From NCBI RefSeq assembly GCF_039768865.1, contig NZ_JBDMZQ010000026.1: a stretch of DNA of 64,000 bases; one strand, given 5' to 3'. The position numbers were made by a program, and so were the translations under genes. The notes below the pieces were generated by a model. The model ran no database searches and had not been told where the DNA came from. It worked only from the letters and a program-made list of their open reading frames with translations. This document shows, piece by piece, positions 27,853 to 34,591 of the stretch (position 1 is its first letter; each line of letters opens with the position of its first letter). The DNA comes from Wenyingzhuangia sp039768865 (lineage in GTDB: Bacteria; Bacteroidota; Bacteroidia; Flavobacteriales; Flavobacteriaceae).

Positions 27853-28833
27853 TTATTTCGAGTTTTTAATCCTTTGAATCAATGGGTAAATATCTTTATC
27901 ATTTTTAACCATATCATATATGGGTTGAACCTTGTCTGAGAACAAAGTTTTGTCAGGTCTTATGATGGTAACCCCAGCTTTTTTTACTTCGGTAAGTGCT
28001 TCCTTTTCAGCCTTTTGCCAAAGGTCTCTTTGGTAGCCAATGGAGTTTTTTACCGCTATATTGAACCAAGTCTTTTCTTGTTCGGTTAGAGCGTTCCAAA
28101 AATGAGTACTTGCCACAAGAATATCAGGAACTACCGTATGTTCGTCTAGTGTATAGTTTTTACAAACTTCGTAGTGTCTGGATAAATAAAAGGAGGGTGG
28201 GTTGTTTTCAGCAGCATCAACAACTCCTTGTTGCAAAGAAGTATACAATTCACCCCATGATATTGGTGTAGGAGAACCTCCAAGACTACTCACCATTTTC
28301 ATTGCGCTTACACTTTCCATTACACGTACTTTTAAACCTTTCAAGTCAACAGGAGATTCTATAGGGTTTTGTTTGCTGTAAAAGCTTCTACTTCCAGCAT
28401 CGTAAAATCCAAGGCCTTTGAGCCAAAACTGTTCTCCATTATCTAATAATTCCTGACCAATCTCTCCATCTAACACATCAAATGTGTGTTTTCGATCCCT
28501 GAACAAATAGGGCAATCCAAAAATTTTCATTTTAGGAGCAAAGTTTTCTAAAACAGCAGCGGATACCTTTGTCATTTCTAGACTCCCTATCTGCAGCAAT
28601 TCAAGACATTCTCGTTCTGTTCCGAGTTGCTGACTTGAGTACACATTTATTTTTAAAGTACCATTTGACAATTTATATAAATCATCACTCATTTTTAGCA
28701 TTGCGATATGAACCGAATGCTTGGTGTCTAAACCATGAGCTAATTTGATCGTTTTTGTTTTTTTTGATATGTTGCTACACCCAAATAAAAAGGGAATCAT
28801 ACATAAACAAAGTAGGCTTGCTTTTATTTTCAT
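27853..28833 (-). CDS. dctP: TRAP transporter substrate-binding protein (DctP), lipoprotein
   Basis: This periplasmic solute-binding protein has about 326 residues. I placed the start at the ATG at 28833 because MKIKASLLCLCMIPFLFGC is a complete lipoprotein signal with lipobox LFGC (Cys19). The frame is open further upstream but that stretch overlaps the promoter. The DctP family core is present: KLAHGLDTKHSVH, YSSQQLGTERECLELLQIG, and LKGLKVRVMES, with the arginine that usually holds the substrate carboxylate. It is the first gene of dctPQM. Lipid anchoring differs from the soluble form common in proteobacteria. Confidence 0.93.
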   Translation of the reverse strand: MKIKASLLCLCMIPFLFGCSNISKKTKTIKLAHGLDTKHSVHIAMLKMSDDLYKLSNGTLKINVYSSQQLGTERECLELLQIGSLEMTKVSAAVLENFAPKMKIFGLPYLFRDRKHTFDVLDGEIGQELLDNGEQFWLKGLGFYDAGSRSFYSKQNPIESPVDLKGLKVRVMESVSAMKMVSSLGGSPTPISWGELYTSLQQGVVDAAENNPPSFYLSRHYEVCKNYTLDEHTVVPDILVASTHFWNALTEQEKTWFNIAVKNSIGYQRDLWQKAEKEALTEVKKAGVTIIRPDKTLFSDKVQPIYDMVKNDKDIYPLIQRIKNSK

Positions 28834-28929
28834 AATTTTATTTATCTCGTTTGTTTGTAAGAAATCTAAACTCTTCACAGAGTCAACCATCAAGCCGACA
28901 GTTGATTTATTAAAATTCAAATCTACAAG

Positions 28930-28937
28930 CAAATGTA
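28930..28937 (-). promoter_or_regulatory. -7 box of dctPQM promoter
   Basis: Read on the minus strand this is TACATTTG, an exact TAnnTTTG. Its -33 ATTG (28960-28957) is 19 bp upstream and lies inside the LacI-type dyad. A second exact -7 box (TAGATTTG, 28925-28918) follows but lacks a -33 partner. Confidence 0.7.
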
Positions 28938-28950
28938 TAGTTTTAGTATT

Positions 28951-28972
28951 ATAATACAATCGATTGGATTAT
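28951..28972. promoter_or_regulatory. LacI-type operator shared by the dctPQM and kduID promoters
   Basis: A 22-bp inverted repeat with one mismatched pair has the perfect core CAATCGATTG (28957-28966), with the central CG typical of LacI-family operators. It sits in the 190-bp divergent region between dctP and kduI. Its two halves hold the ATTG -33 elements of the two opposing promoters. Binding by the nearby LacI-type regulator is an inference. Confidence 0.75.
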
Positions 28973-28984
28973 GTTTTTTTTTAT

Positions 28985-28992
28985 TACATTTA
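28985..28992 (+). promoter_or_regulatory. -7 box of kduID promoter
   Basis: TACATTTA matches TAnnTTTG at all but the last position. The -33 ATTG at 28963-28966 is 18 bp upstream, inside the dyad. The kduI ATG is 31 bp downstream. Confidence 0.6.
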
Positions 28993-29023
28993 CCTTCGAA
29001 TTGAATTTTAATAAAATATAAAT

Positions 29024-29866
29024 ATGAAACAGAATATCGAGACTAGATATGCAGCTTCTCCAAGGGAAGTAAAAAAAATGGATACTCAAGAACTGAGAGA
29101 CGAATTTTTAATAGAAGATTTGTTTACCAAAGATCAAATTAAACTAGTATATTCTCATTACGATAGATATATCACAGGTGGGGTTTTGCCAGTAAGTAAG
29201 CCAATAACTTTAGAAACGATAGATCAATTAAAATCATCATATTTTTTAGAAAGAAGAGAATTAGGAATAATTAATGTAGGAGAGACTGGATCTGTTAGTG
29301 TTGATGGTAAAGTATATAAAATAGGTCATAAGGAGGCTTTATATGTCGGTCAAGGTAACAAAAAGATAGTTTTTGAAAGTGAATCTTCATCTAATCCTGC
29401 TTTGTTCTATATCAATTCTACACCTGCACACAAAGCATATCCTACAAAAAAAATAGGTTTGGATGATGCTGAAGTTGTAGACTTGGGAACTCCAGAGACC
29501 TGTAATGCTAGAACCATTCGTAAATATATTGTCAATAGTGTTGTTGAAGTTTGTCAATTGCAAATGGGAATGACTACCTTGAAGTCAGGAAGTGTTTGGA
29601 ATACAATGCCAGCACATGTACATGACAGAAGAATGGAAGTTTATTTCTACTTAGATTTACCTCAAGAACAAGGGGTTTCACATTTCATGGGAGAACCTAC
29701 AGAGACCAGACATATTTGGATGGCCAATCACCAAGCTGTTATTTCTCCACCATGGTCAATTCACTCGGGAGCAGGTACTTCATCGTATACTTTTATTTGG
29801 GGAATGGCCGGTGAAAATTTAGACTATGGAGATATGGATATGTGTGCAATAAACGAACTAAGATAA
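29024..29866 (+). CDS. kduI: 5-dehydro-4-deoxy-D-glucuronate isomerase
   Basis: This 280-residue cupin enzyme interconverts 5-keto-4-deoxyuronate and 2,5-diketo-3-deoxygluconate, a step in pectin and other uronate-polymer breakdown. The zinc ligands of the family are visible: His198 and His200 in MPAHVHDRRME, Glu205, and His247 in WSIHSG. RRELGIINVG and the C-terminal WGMAGEN are also characteristic. It is the first gene of a two-gene operon with kduD, divergent from the TRAP genes. Confidence 0.97.
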   Translation: MKQNIETRYAASPREVKKMDTQELRDEFLIEDLFTKDQIKLVYSHYDRYITGGVLPVSKPITLETIDQLKSSYFLERRELGIINVGETGSVSVDGKVYKIGHKEALYVGQGNKKIVFESESSSNPALFYINSTPAHKAYPTKKIGLDDAEVVDLGTPETCNARTIRKYIVNSVVEVCQLQMGMTTLKSGSVWNTMPAHVHDRRMEVYFYLDLPQEQGVSHFMGEPTETRHIWMANHQAVISPPWSIHSGAGTSSYTFIWGMAGENLDYGDMDMCAINELR

Positions 29867-29883
29867 AATAAAAAAGTAGAATT

Positions 29884-30678
29884 ATGTCAATTAATTTATT
29901 CGATTTAACTGGAAAAGTTGCTTTGGTAACAGGAGCCGTTCATGGTTTAGGAATGGCAATGGCCAAAGGTTTGGGAGGTGCTGGTGCAACCATTGTGGTA
30001 AACAATTATTCTCAGGATACTCTTGACGAAGCGGTAGCTGAATACAAAGCTGCAGGATTTAATGCCTATGGTTACGTTTTTGATGTAACTGATGATAAAG
30101 CTGTAAAGAGTAGTATTGAAAAAATAGAGAGAGAGGTTGGTCCTATTGATATTTTGGTAAATAACGCAGGGATCATTAAAAGAACCCCTATTGTAGAAAT
30201 GGAAGTAGAAGATTTTAGGCAAGTTATAGATGTCGACTTGGTCGGTCCCTTTATAGTTAGTAAACATGTAGTGAAAGGAATGATCAGTAGAGGTAACGGT
30301 GGTAAAATCATAAACATCTGCTCAATGATGAGTGAACTAGGAAGAGATACTGTAAGTGCTTATGCAGCAGCAAAAGGTGGTTTGAAAATGTTGACTAGAA
30401 GTATGGCTACAGAGTGGGCAAAATTCAATATTCAAACCAATGGAATTGGTCCTGGTTATTTTGCGACAAGCCAAACCGCTCCGATTAGAGTTGATGGTCA
30501 TCCGTTCAATGATTTTATCATCAAAAGAACACCAGCGTCACGTTGGGGAAATCCAGAAGATCTTCAAGGGGCAGCTGTGTTTTTAAGTTCTCATGCTAGC
30601 GACTTCGTTAACGGTCAAGTAGTCTATGTTGATGGTGGGATTTTAGCTACCATCGGTAAGCCCGCTAATGAAGAATAA
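29884..30678 (+). CDS. kduD: 2-deoxy-D-gluconate 3-dehydrogenase / KduD-type SDR
   Basis: This 264-residue classical short-chain dehydrogenase has the cofactor motif TGAVHGLG at 16-23, NNAG at 93-96, and catalytic Ser147, Tyr160 and Lys164 (SAYAAAKGG). Directly after kduI, with a 17-bp gap, it should reduce 2,5-diketo-3-deoxygluconate to 2-keto-3-deoxygluconate. By sequence alone it resembles gluconate 5-dehydrogenase equally well, so the KduD call rests partly on context. The operon ends at a large palindromic terminator. Confidence 0.9.
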   Translation: MSINLFDLTGKVALVTGAVHGLGMAMAKGLGGAGATIVVNNYSQDTLDEAVAEYKAAGFNAYGYVFDVTDDKAVKSSIEKIEREVGPIDILVNNAGIIKRTPIVEMEVEDFRQVIDVDLVGPFIVSKHVVKGMISRGNGGKIINICSMMSELGRDTVSAYAAAKGGLKMLTRSMATEWAKFNIQTNGIGPGYFATSQTAPIRVDGHPFNDFIIKRTPASRWGNPEDLQGAAVFLSSHASDFVNGQVVYVDGGILATIGKPANEE

Positions 30679-30719
30679 TAAGAATTTAAAAAAAACTAGG
30701 ATATTATTTAGTGTCTAGA

Positions 30720-30773
30720 AAAGAGTAATAAAAAAAGAAGATGAAATTTCATCTTCTTTTTTTATTACTCTTT
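30720..30773. terminator. Bidirectional terminator, 54-bp perfect palindrome
   Basis: Two 27-nt arms (30720-30746 and 30747-30773) are exact reverse complements with no spacer. A7 and T7 runs flank a GAAGATGAAA core, so either strand gives a hairpin. It separates the convergent kduD and ROK genes and overlaps the last codons and stop of the ROK gene. Confidence 0.85.
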
Positions 30774-31667
30774 AAAACAGAGGGCAGCAGCTCCTATGAT
30801 ACCAGCATCATTACCAAGTGTTGCTAGCCTTATGTCTAAGCCATTGAGGTAATATTTTGGGAGTCTACTGTTAAGAACTTCATACATAGTTTTCTCTATC
30901 ATTTCAAACGTTTTACTGACGCCACCTCCAATAAAAATTGTGTTAACATCTAAAATCCTAATTGTAGATACAATACTTTCTCCCAAGATAGAACCAGCTT
31001 TTTTGAAGATTTCAATAGCAACAGGATCATCTTTTAAAGCTGCTTCAACAATGTCTTTAGCAGTTAAGTCGTTCGCTTTCAACCTTGTTTTTCCACCTTC
31101 TTTTATTTGCTTCAAGGCCAAGCTGATTAGAGCCTTTTTTCCGATGTTGTCTTCAGCTGTTTTTCCATTTGAAGTCATAATATGTCCCACTTCCATGGTG
31201 TTTCCATTTCCTCCCTTAAAGATATTACCATTCAGTACTGCAGCGCCTCCTAGTCCAGTTCCTAACGTAATAAAAGCAAAATCTTTTGGTACTTTTGTTT
31301 TGGCAAAGTGGAGTTCTCCTATAGCAGCAGCATTGGCATCGTTTTCAAGGAAAAACGAGATGTTAGGGTGTGATTTTTTTAAAATTTTAATAAGCGGGAT
31401 GTTATTGAATTCTGGAACATTAGCCATAAATATGGTAGACAATCGATCTTTAGAAATCATTCCAGGCACAGCGATACCAACTTTACGAATTTGAGGGTTC
31501 TTTTTTAGGGTTTTTCCAATGATGCTAACAAAGGTTTTGATGAAATCTTTTTTGTTTTGCAGCGAAGCTGTTGGGTGTTTCTTTTTTTTTAGTAACTCTC
31601 CATTTTTGTTTACAATACCAATTTTCACATTGGTTCCTCCAACATCTATGCCTAAGTATTCTTCCAT
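30765..31667 (-). CDS. ROK-family sugar kinase, lacking the zinc-binding cysteines
   Basis: This 300-residue ROK/ASKHA kinase has the phosphate-1 motif GIDVGGTNVKIG at residues 5-16, the catalytic aspartate in LENDANAAAIGE, the GTGLGGAAVLNG motif and a C-terminal GGGVS adenosine motif. The EVGH histidine is present, but the usual CxCGxxGCxE zinc cluster just after it is replaced by a stretch with no cysteine (SNGKTAEDNIGKKA). Glucokinase-like activity is the default family call. A kinase for KDG or another uronate-derived sugar is possible from its place after kduD. It is convergent, so it is not in the kdu operon. Confidence 0.85.
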   Translation of the reverse strand: MEEYLGIDVGGTNVKIGIVNKNGELLKKKKHPTASLQNKKDFIKTFVSIIGKTLKKNPQIRKVGIAVPGMISKDRLSTIFMANVPEFNNIPLIKILKKSHPNISFFLENDANAAAIGELHFAKTKVPKDFAFITLGTGLGGAAVLNGNIFKGGNGNTMEVGHIMTSNGKTAEDNIGKKALISLALKQIKEGGKTRLKANDLTAKDIVEAALKDDPVAIEIFKKAGSILGESIVSTIRILDVNTIFIGGGVSKTFEMIEKTMYEVLNSRLPKYYLNGLDIRLATLGNDAGIIGAAALCFKE

Positions 31668-31827
31668 GTAGTCTCGTTATTTAGGGTATAAAAATCTGCT
31701 AGGGTTAAAGATAATGAAATCTTGTTTTGATTTTGAGAGAAATGAAGAATATCTATCAGATACTGTTCACTAGCTTGCTCCTAAATGTCTTAGGATTAAA
31801 ATATCATAAATTTACAATTCAAAATAA

Positions 31828-31858
31828 TTTGTCTTGCGTAAATAAAACTGTATTTTTG
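31828..31858 (+). promoter_or_regulatory. Transketolase promoter (-33 and -7)
   Basis: TTTG (31828-31831) and TATTTTTG (31851-31858) are separated by exactly 19 bp. Both are exact matches to the Bacteroidota primary sigma consensus. The ATG is 19 bp downstream. Confidence 0.8.
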
Positions 31859-31877
31859 CCGCACTAAATTAGATAAA

Positions 31878-32726
31878 ATGGCAACGATACAAGAGCTAAA
31901 AGATTTTACACAACAAGTACGAAGAGATATTTTGCGTATGGTTCATGCTGTGAACTCAGGTCATCCGGGAGGATCATTAGGGTGTGCAGAATACATAACC
32001 GTTCTTTATCAAGAGATTATGAAGCATAATGCTGAAGATTTTGATATGGATGGAAGAGATCAAGATTTATTCTTTTTGTCAAATGGTCATATTTCTCCTG
32101 TATTTTATAGTGTATTGTCACGAAGCGGATATTTCCCAGAGTCTGAACTGGCAACGTTTCGTTTGATTAATTCAAGGTTGCAGGGGCATCCAACAACTCA
32201 CGAGGGATTAGAAGGTATTCGTGTAGCTTCCGGTTCTTTGGGACAAGGGATGAGTGTTGCTTTAGGGGCTGCTCAAGCTAAAAAATTAAATGGAGACAGC
32301 CGTTTGGTTTATAGCTTGCATGGAGATGGTGAATTGCAAGAAGGACAAAATTGGGAAGCAATTATGTATGCTGCAGCTAAAAACGTTGATAATTACATTG
32401 CTGCGGTAGATGTAAATTTGAAGCAGATAGATGGAACTACAGATGAGGTTTTAGCGATGGGGTCAATCAAGGCTAAGTTTGAGGCTTTCGGTTGGGAAGT
32501 CTTGGAGGTTGAGAAAGGAAATGACATTGAGGAGATTATTGCAGGAATAAAGGCAGCTCAAAGTTTGACAGGAAATGGGAAGCCCGTTTGTATTTTGTTG
32601 TATACAGAAATGGGTAACGGTGTTGACTTTATGATGTATACTCATGCTTGGCATGGAAAAGCTCCAAATGATGAGCAATTAGAAAGTGCATTGGCTCAGA
32701 ATCCTGCTACTCTAGGAGATTATTAA
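31878..32726 (+). CDS. Transketolase, N-terminal (thiamine-diphosphate) subunit
   Basis: This 282-residue protein is only the first half of transketolase. It has the N-terminal substrate histidine region NSGHPGGSLG and the TPP/Mg motif GDGELQEGQNWEA near residue 154, and ends cleanly at GDY. Flavobacteria commonly encode transketolase as two adjacent genes, this half followed by a C-terminal half of about 320 residues. Here a 20-bp terminator follows and the next gene is an alpha/beta hydrolase, so the partner must be elsewhere. There is no sign of a frameshift or pseudogene remnant downstream. Confidence 0.93.
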   Translation: MATIQELKDFTQQVRRDILRMVHAVNSGHPGGSLGCAEYITVLYQEIMKHNAEDFDMDGRDQDLFFLSNGHISPVFYSVLSRSGYFPESELATFRLINSRLQGHPTTHEGLEGIRVASGSLGQGMSVALGAAQAKKLNGDSRLVYSLHGDGELQEGQNWEAIMYAAAKNVDNYIAAVDVNLKQIDGTTDEVLAMGSIKAKFEAFGWEVLEVEKGNDIEEIIAGIKAAQSLTGNGKPVCILLYTEMGNGVDFMMYTHAWHGKAPNDEQLESALAQNPATLGDY

Positions 32727-32747
32727 TATTTTATTGACAGATATAAA

Positions 32748-32791
32748 AAACATAAAAAAGCTCTGTTGTCAAACAGAGCTTTTTTATGTTT
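32748..32791 (+). terminator. Very strong terminator of the transketolase half gene
   Basis: A perfect 20-bp stem (32748-32767 with 32772-32791) with loop GTCA has a GCTCTGTT heart and A6/T6 flanks. Its descending arm contains most of a promoter -7 box for the next gene. Confidence 0.95.
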
Positions 32792-32792
32792 G
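32785..32792 (+). promoter_or_regulatory. -7 box inside the terminator arm, for the alpha/beta hydrolase
   Basis: TATGTTTG is an exact TAnnTTTG that overlaps the last seven bases of the preceding terminator. It ends 11 nt before the hydrolase ATG. The nearest TTG (32766-32768) is 16 bp upstream, shorter than ideal. Confidence 0.4.
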
Positions 32793-32803
32793 AAAAAAAA
32801 TAG

Positions 32804-33619
32804 ATGTTACACTACAAAACCTACCATCATAAAAATACAAACAGGCCTTGGGTGACTTTTGTCCACGGAGCTGGGGGTAGTAGTGCGATTTGGTTTTCTC
32901 AGATCAGAGCTTTTCAGAAAGAGTTTAATTTGTTACTCATAGATCTAAGAGGGCATGGTAAATCTAAATCGACTCATCCTAAGCACAGTTATAATTTTAC
33001 AAATATTGCTGACGAAGTTATAGAGGTTGTAGATTTTTTAAAAGTAGAAAGGTCACATTTTGTTGGAATTTCTCTCGGGACTATCGTTATCATGGATATT
33101 GGACATAGATATCCTTCAAAAGTTTCCAGTCTTGTGATGGGGGGAGCAGTGATGTACCTCAACATGAAAGCTCAGATCTTGATGAATCTTGGTGTTGCTT
33201 TGAAAACAACAATTCCATATCTGTGGCTTTACAGGTTGTTTGCATATGTCATTATGCCAAAAAAAAACCATAGCGCCTCAAGATCTTTTTTTATTAATGA
33301 GGCAAAAAAAATGAATCAAAAAGAATTTATCAATTGGTTTTCTTTGGTTACAAGTGTAAATAGTTTGTTGTCATTCTTTAGAAAAACAAAGATTGAAATT
33401 CCCACTCTTTACATCATGGGAAAACAAGATTACATGTTTTTACCTAGCGTGAAAAAGATTGTAAATCATCATTCTAATGCTATTTTAGAAACAATTGAAA
33501 ATTGTGGACACGTTGTAAATATAGATGCTTCTAACGTATTCAATAGCATTGTAATTTCATATTTGGATGAAGAAAACAAGGTACAATCGAAAGATAGCAA
33601 CTACAAATTTTTCACGTGA
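32804..33619 (+). CDS. Alpha/beta hydrolase
   Basis: This 271-residue alpha/beta-fold hydrolase has the oxyanion region FVHGAGGSS, the nucleophile elbow GISLG (Ser near residue 97), the acidic residue in MGKQDYMFLP, and the catalytic His in ENCGHVVNID, so the triad is intact. A basic and aromatic cap region lies at about 125-190. No signal peptide is seen, so it is cytoplasmic. The substrate is unknown. It begins 12 bp after the transketolase terminator and converges on tRNA-Phe. Confidence 0.85.
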   Translation: MLHYKTYHHKNTNRPWVTFVHGAGGSSAIWFSQIRAFQKEFNLLLIDLRGHGKSKSTHPKHSYNFTNIADEVIEVVDFLKVERSHFVGISLGTIVIMDIGHRYPSKVSSLVMGGAVMYLNMKAQILMNLGVALKTTIPYLWLYRLFAYVIMPKKNHSASRSFFINEAKKMNQKEFINWFSLVTSVNSLLSFFRKTKIEIPTLYIMGKQDYMFLPSVKKIVNHHSNAILETIENCGHVVNIDASNVFNSIVISYLDEENKVQSKDSNYKFFT

Positions 33620-33641
33620 GCTTTATGTTTTATGAAAACAA

Positions 33642-33671
33642 AAAAACCACAACAATTCTGTTGTGGTTTTT
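33642..33671. terminator. Bidirectional terminator between the hydrolase and tRNA-Phe
   Basis: A perfect 13-bp stem (33642-33654 with 33659-33671) with loop ATTC, flanked by A5 and T5. It can serve both the hydrolase on the plus strand and tRNA-Phe on the minus strand. Confidence 0.85.
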
Positions 33672-33675
33672 GATG

Positions 33676-33748
33676 TGGTGCCTCCAGGAATCGAACCAGG
33701 GACACAAGGATTTTCAGTCCTTTGCTCTACCAACTGAGCTAAGGCACC
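33676..33748 (-). tRNA. tRNA-Phe (GAA)
   Basis: A 73-nt cloverleaf is readable on the minus strand. The acceptor arm is GGTGCCT/AGGCACC with discriminator A. The D-loop region is AGCTCAGTTGGTAGAGC, the anticodon loop is CTGAAAA (anticodon GAA), and the T-arm is CCTGGTTCGATTCCTGG. The terminal CCA is not encoded. Confidence 0.95.
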
Positions 33749-33767
33749 ATGCTTAACTAAGCGGTTG

Positions 33768-33798
33768 CAAATATATAATCTTTTTAAAGTTTCACAAA
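33768..33798 (-). promoter_or_regulatory. tRNA-Phe promoter (-33 and -7)
   Basis: On the minus strand TTTG (33798-33795), a 19-bp spacer and TATATTTG (33775-33768) give a textbook promoter. The -7 box ends 19 nt before the mature tRNA 5' end. Confidence 0.8.
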
Positions 33799-33819
33799 TT
33801 TTTTGTGTAAAAATGTTTC

Positions 33820-33827
33820 TATATTTG
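33820..33827 (+). promoter_or_regulatory. -7 box upstream of coaX
   Basis: TATATTTG is an exact TAnnTTTG, 20 bp before the chosen coaX ATG. No -33 element at ideal spacing was found. Confidence 0.45.
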
Positions 33828-33847
33828 GAATCAATAACACAAAGCAA

Positions 33848-34591
33848 ATGAATTTAATAATTGATGAAGGAAACACAAGAATCAAGTTGGCTGTTTTTGA
33901 GAATGGTCAATTGATTCATTTGGTTGTATCTAATGTTGTAGACTTTGAAAAAAAGATGGCTGAAGTTTTACTCAACCATAAAATAAAAGCAGTCATTTTG
34001 TCTTCAGTAACTGATAAAGTTTGTGAAATTATTCATCAATTAGAACTTGAAAATAAAGTTTTTTTATCTGAGAACACGATGTTGCCCTTCACTAATTTAT
34101 ACGAGACACCGAAAACTTTGGGAGCAGATAGATTGGCTTTAGTCGCAAATGCTTGGTCTCGCTTTCGAAACAAAAATTGTCTGATTATTGATGCAGGAAC
34201 TTGTGTTACTTATGATTTTATTACGAAGAATGGGGAGTATTTAGGAGGTGCTATTTCTCCTGGTTTGGAGATGCGCTTTAAGGGTTTGCATACTTTTACA
34301 GAAAAATTGCCACTTCTTGAAATTCCACCTATTCCTGTAAATAACCTAGGAAAAACAACCCAGCAATCTATACAGAGTGGAGTCCTAAATGGTCTAGTTT
34401 TTGAGATTGAAGGCCATATAGAAAACTATCTTCAACAATATGAAGAAGTTACTATAATATTAACCGGAGGAGATGCAGATTCCTTGTATAAACAATTAAA
34501 AAATAGCATATTTGTCTTTCCTAATTTTTTGTTAGAAGGATTAGACGCTATTCTAACGTATCAAAATAAAAATGAAGCAAAAAATAAATAG
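33848..34591 (+). CDS. coaX: Type III pantothenate kinase
   Basis: This 247-residue ASKHA-fold enzyme phosphorylates pantothenate, the first step of CoA synthesis. The motifs are the phosphate-binding IDEGNTRIKLA at residues 5-15, LGADRLALVANAW, IIDAGTCVTYDF, GGAISPGLEMR and LTGGDA. I chose the ATG at 33848 because it puts the nucleotide motif at the very N-terminus as in the family. The 3' end overlaps the next gene by 20 bp, so this is the first gene of the envelope operon that follows. Confidence 0.95.
   Translation: MNLIIDEGNTRIKLAVFENGQLIHLVVSNVVDFEKKMAEVLLNHKIKAVILSSVTDKVCEIIHQLELENKVFLSENTMLPFTNLYETPKTLGADRLALVANAWSRFRNKNCLIIDAGTCVTYDFITKNGEYLGGAISPGLEMRFKGLHTFTEKLPLLEIPPIPVNNLGKTTQQSIQSGVLNGLVFEIEGHIENYLQQYEEVTIILTGGDADSLYKQLKNSIFVFPNFLLEGLDAILTYQNKNEAKNK

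Noticed and set aside
28918..28925. Second exact -7 box (TAGATTTG) on the dctP strand as the main promoter.
   Set aside because: No TTG or TTTG lies 18-21 bp upstream, while the neighbouring box at 28937-28930 has an ideal partner.
28834..28959. Longer N-terminus for DctP reading through the intergenic region to an upstream ATG.
   Set aside because: The added residues lack a signal peptide, cover the promoter boxes, and would bury the lipoprotein signal that starts at 28833.
30940..31494. A long open frame (184 codons) on the plus strand opposite the ROK kinase gene.
   Set aside because: It is antisense to a clear ROK kinase, has no recognisable motif and runs through the kinase's conserved motifs.
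32727..32803. Possible frameshift or remnant joining the transketolase half to a C-terminal half.
   Set aside because: The half gene ends at its normal boundary, a perfect terminator follows, and the next gene is an intact alpha/beta hydrolase.
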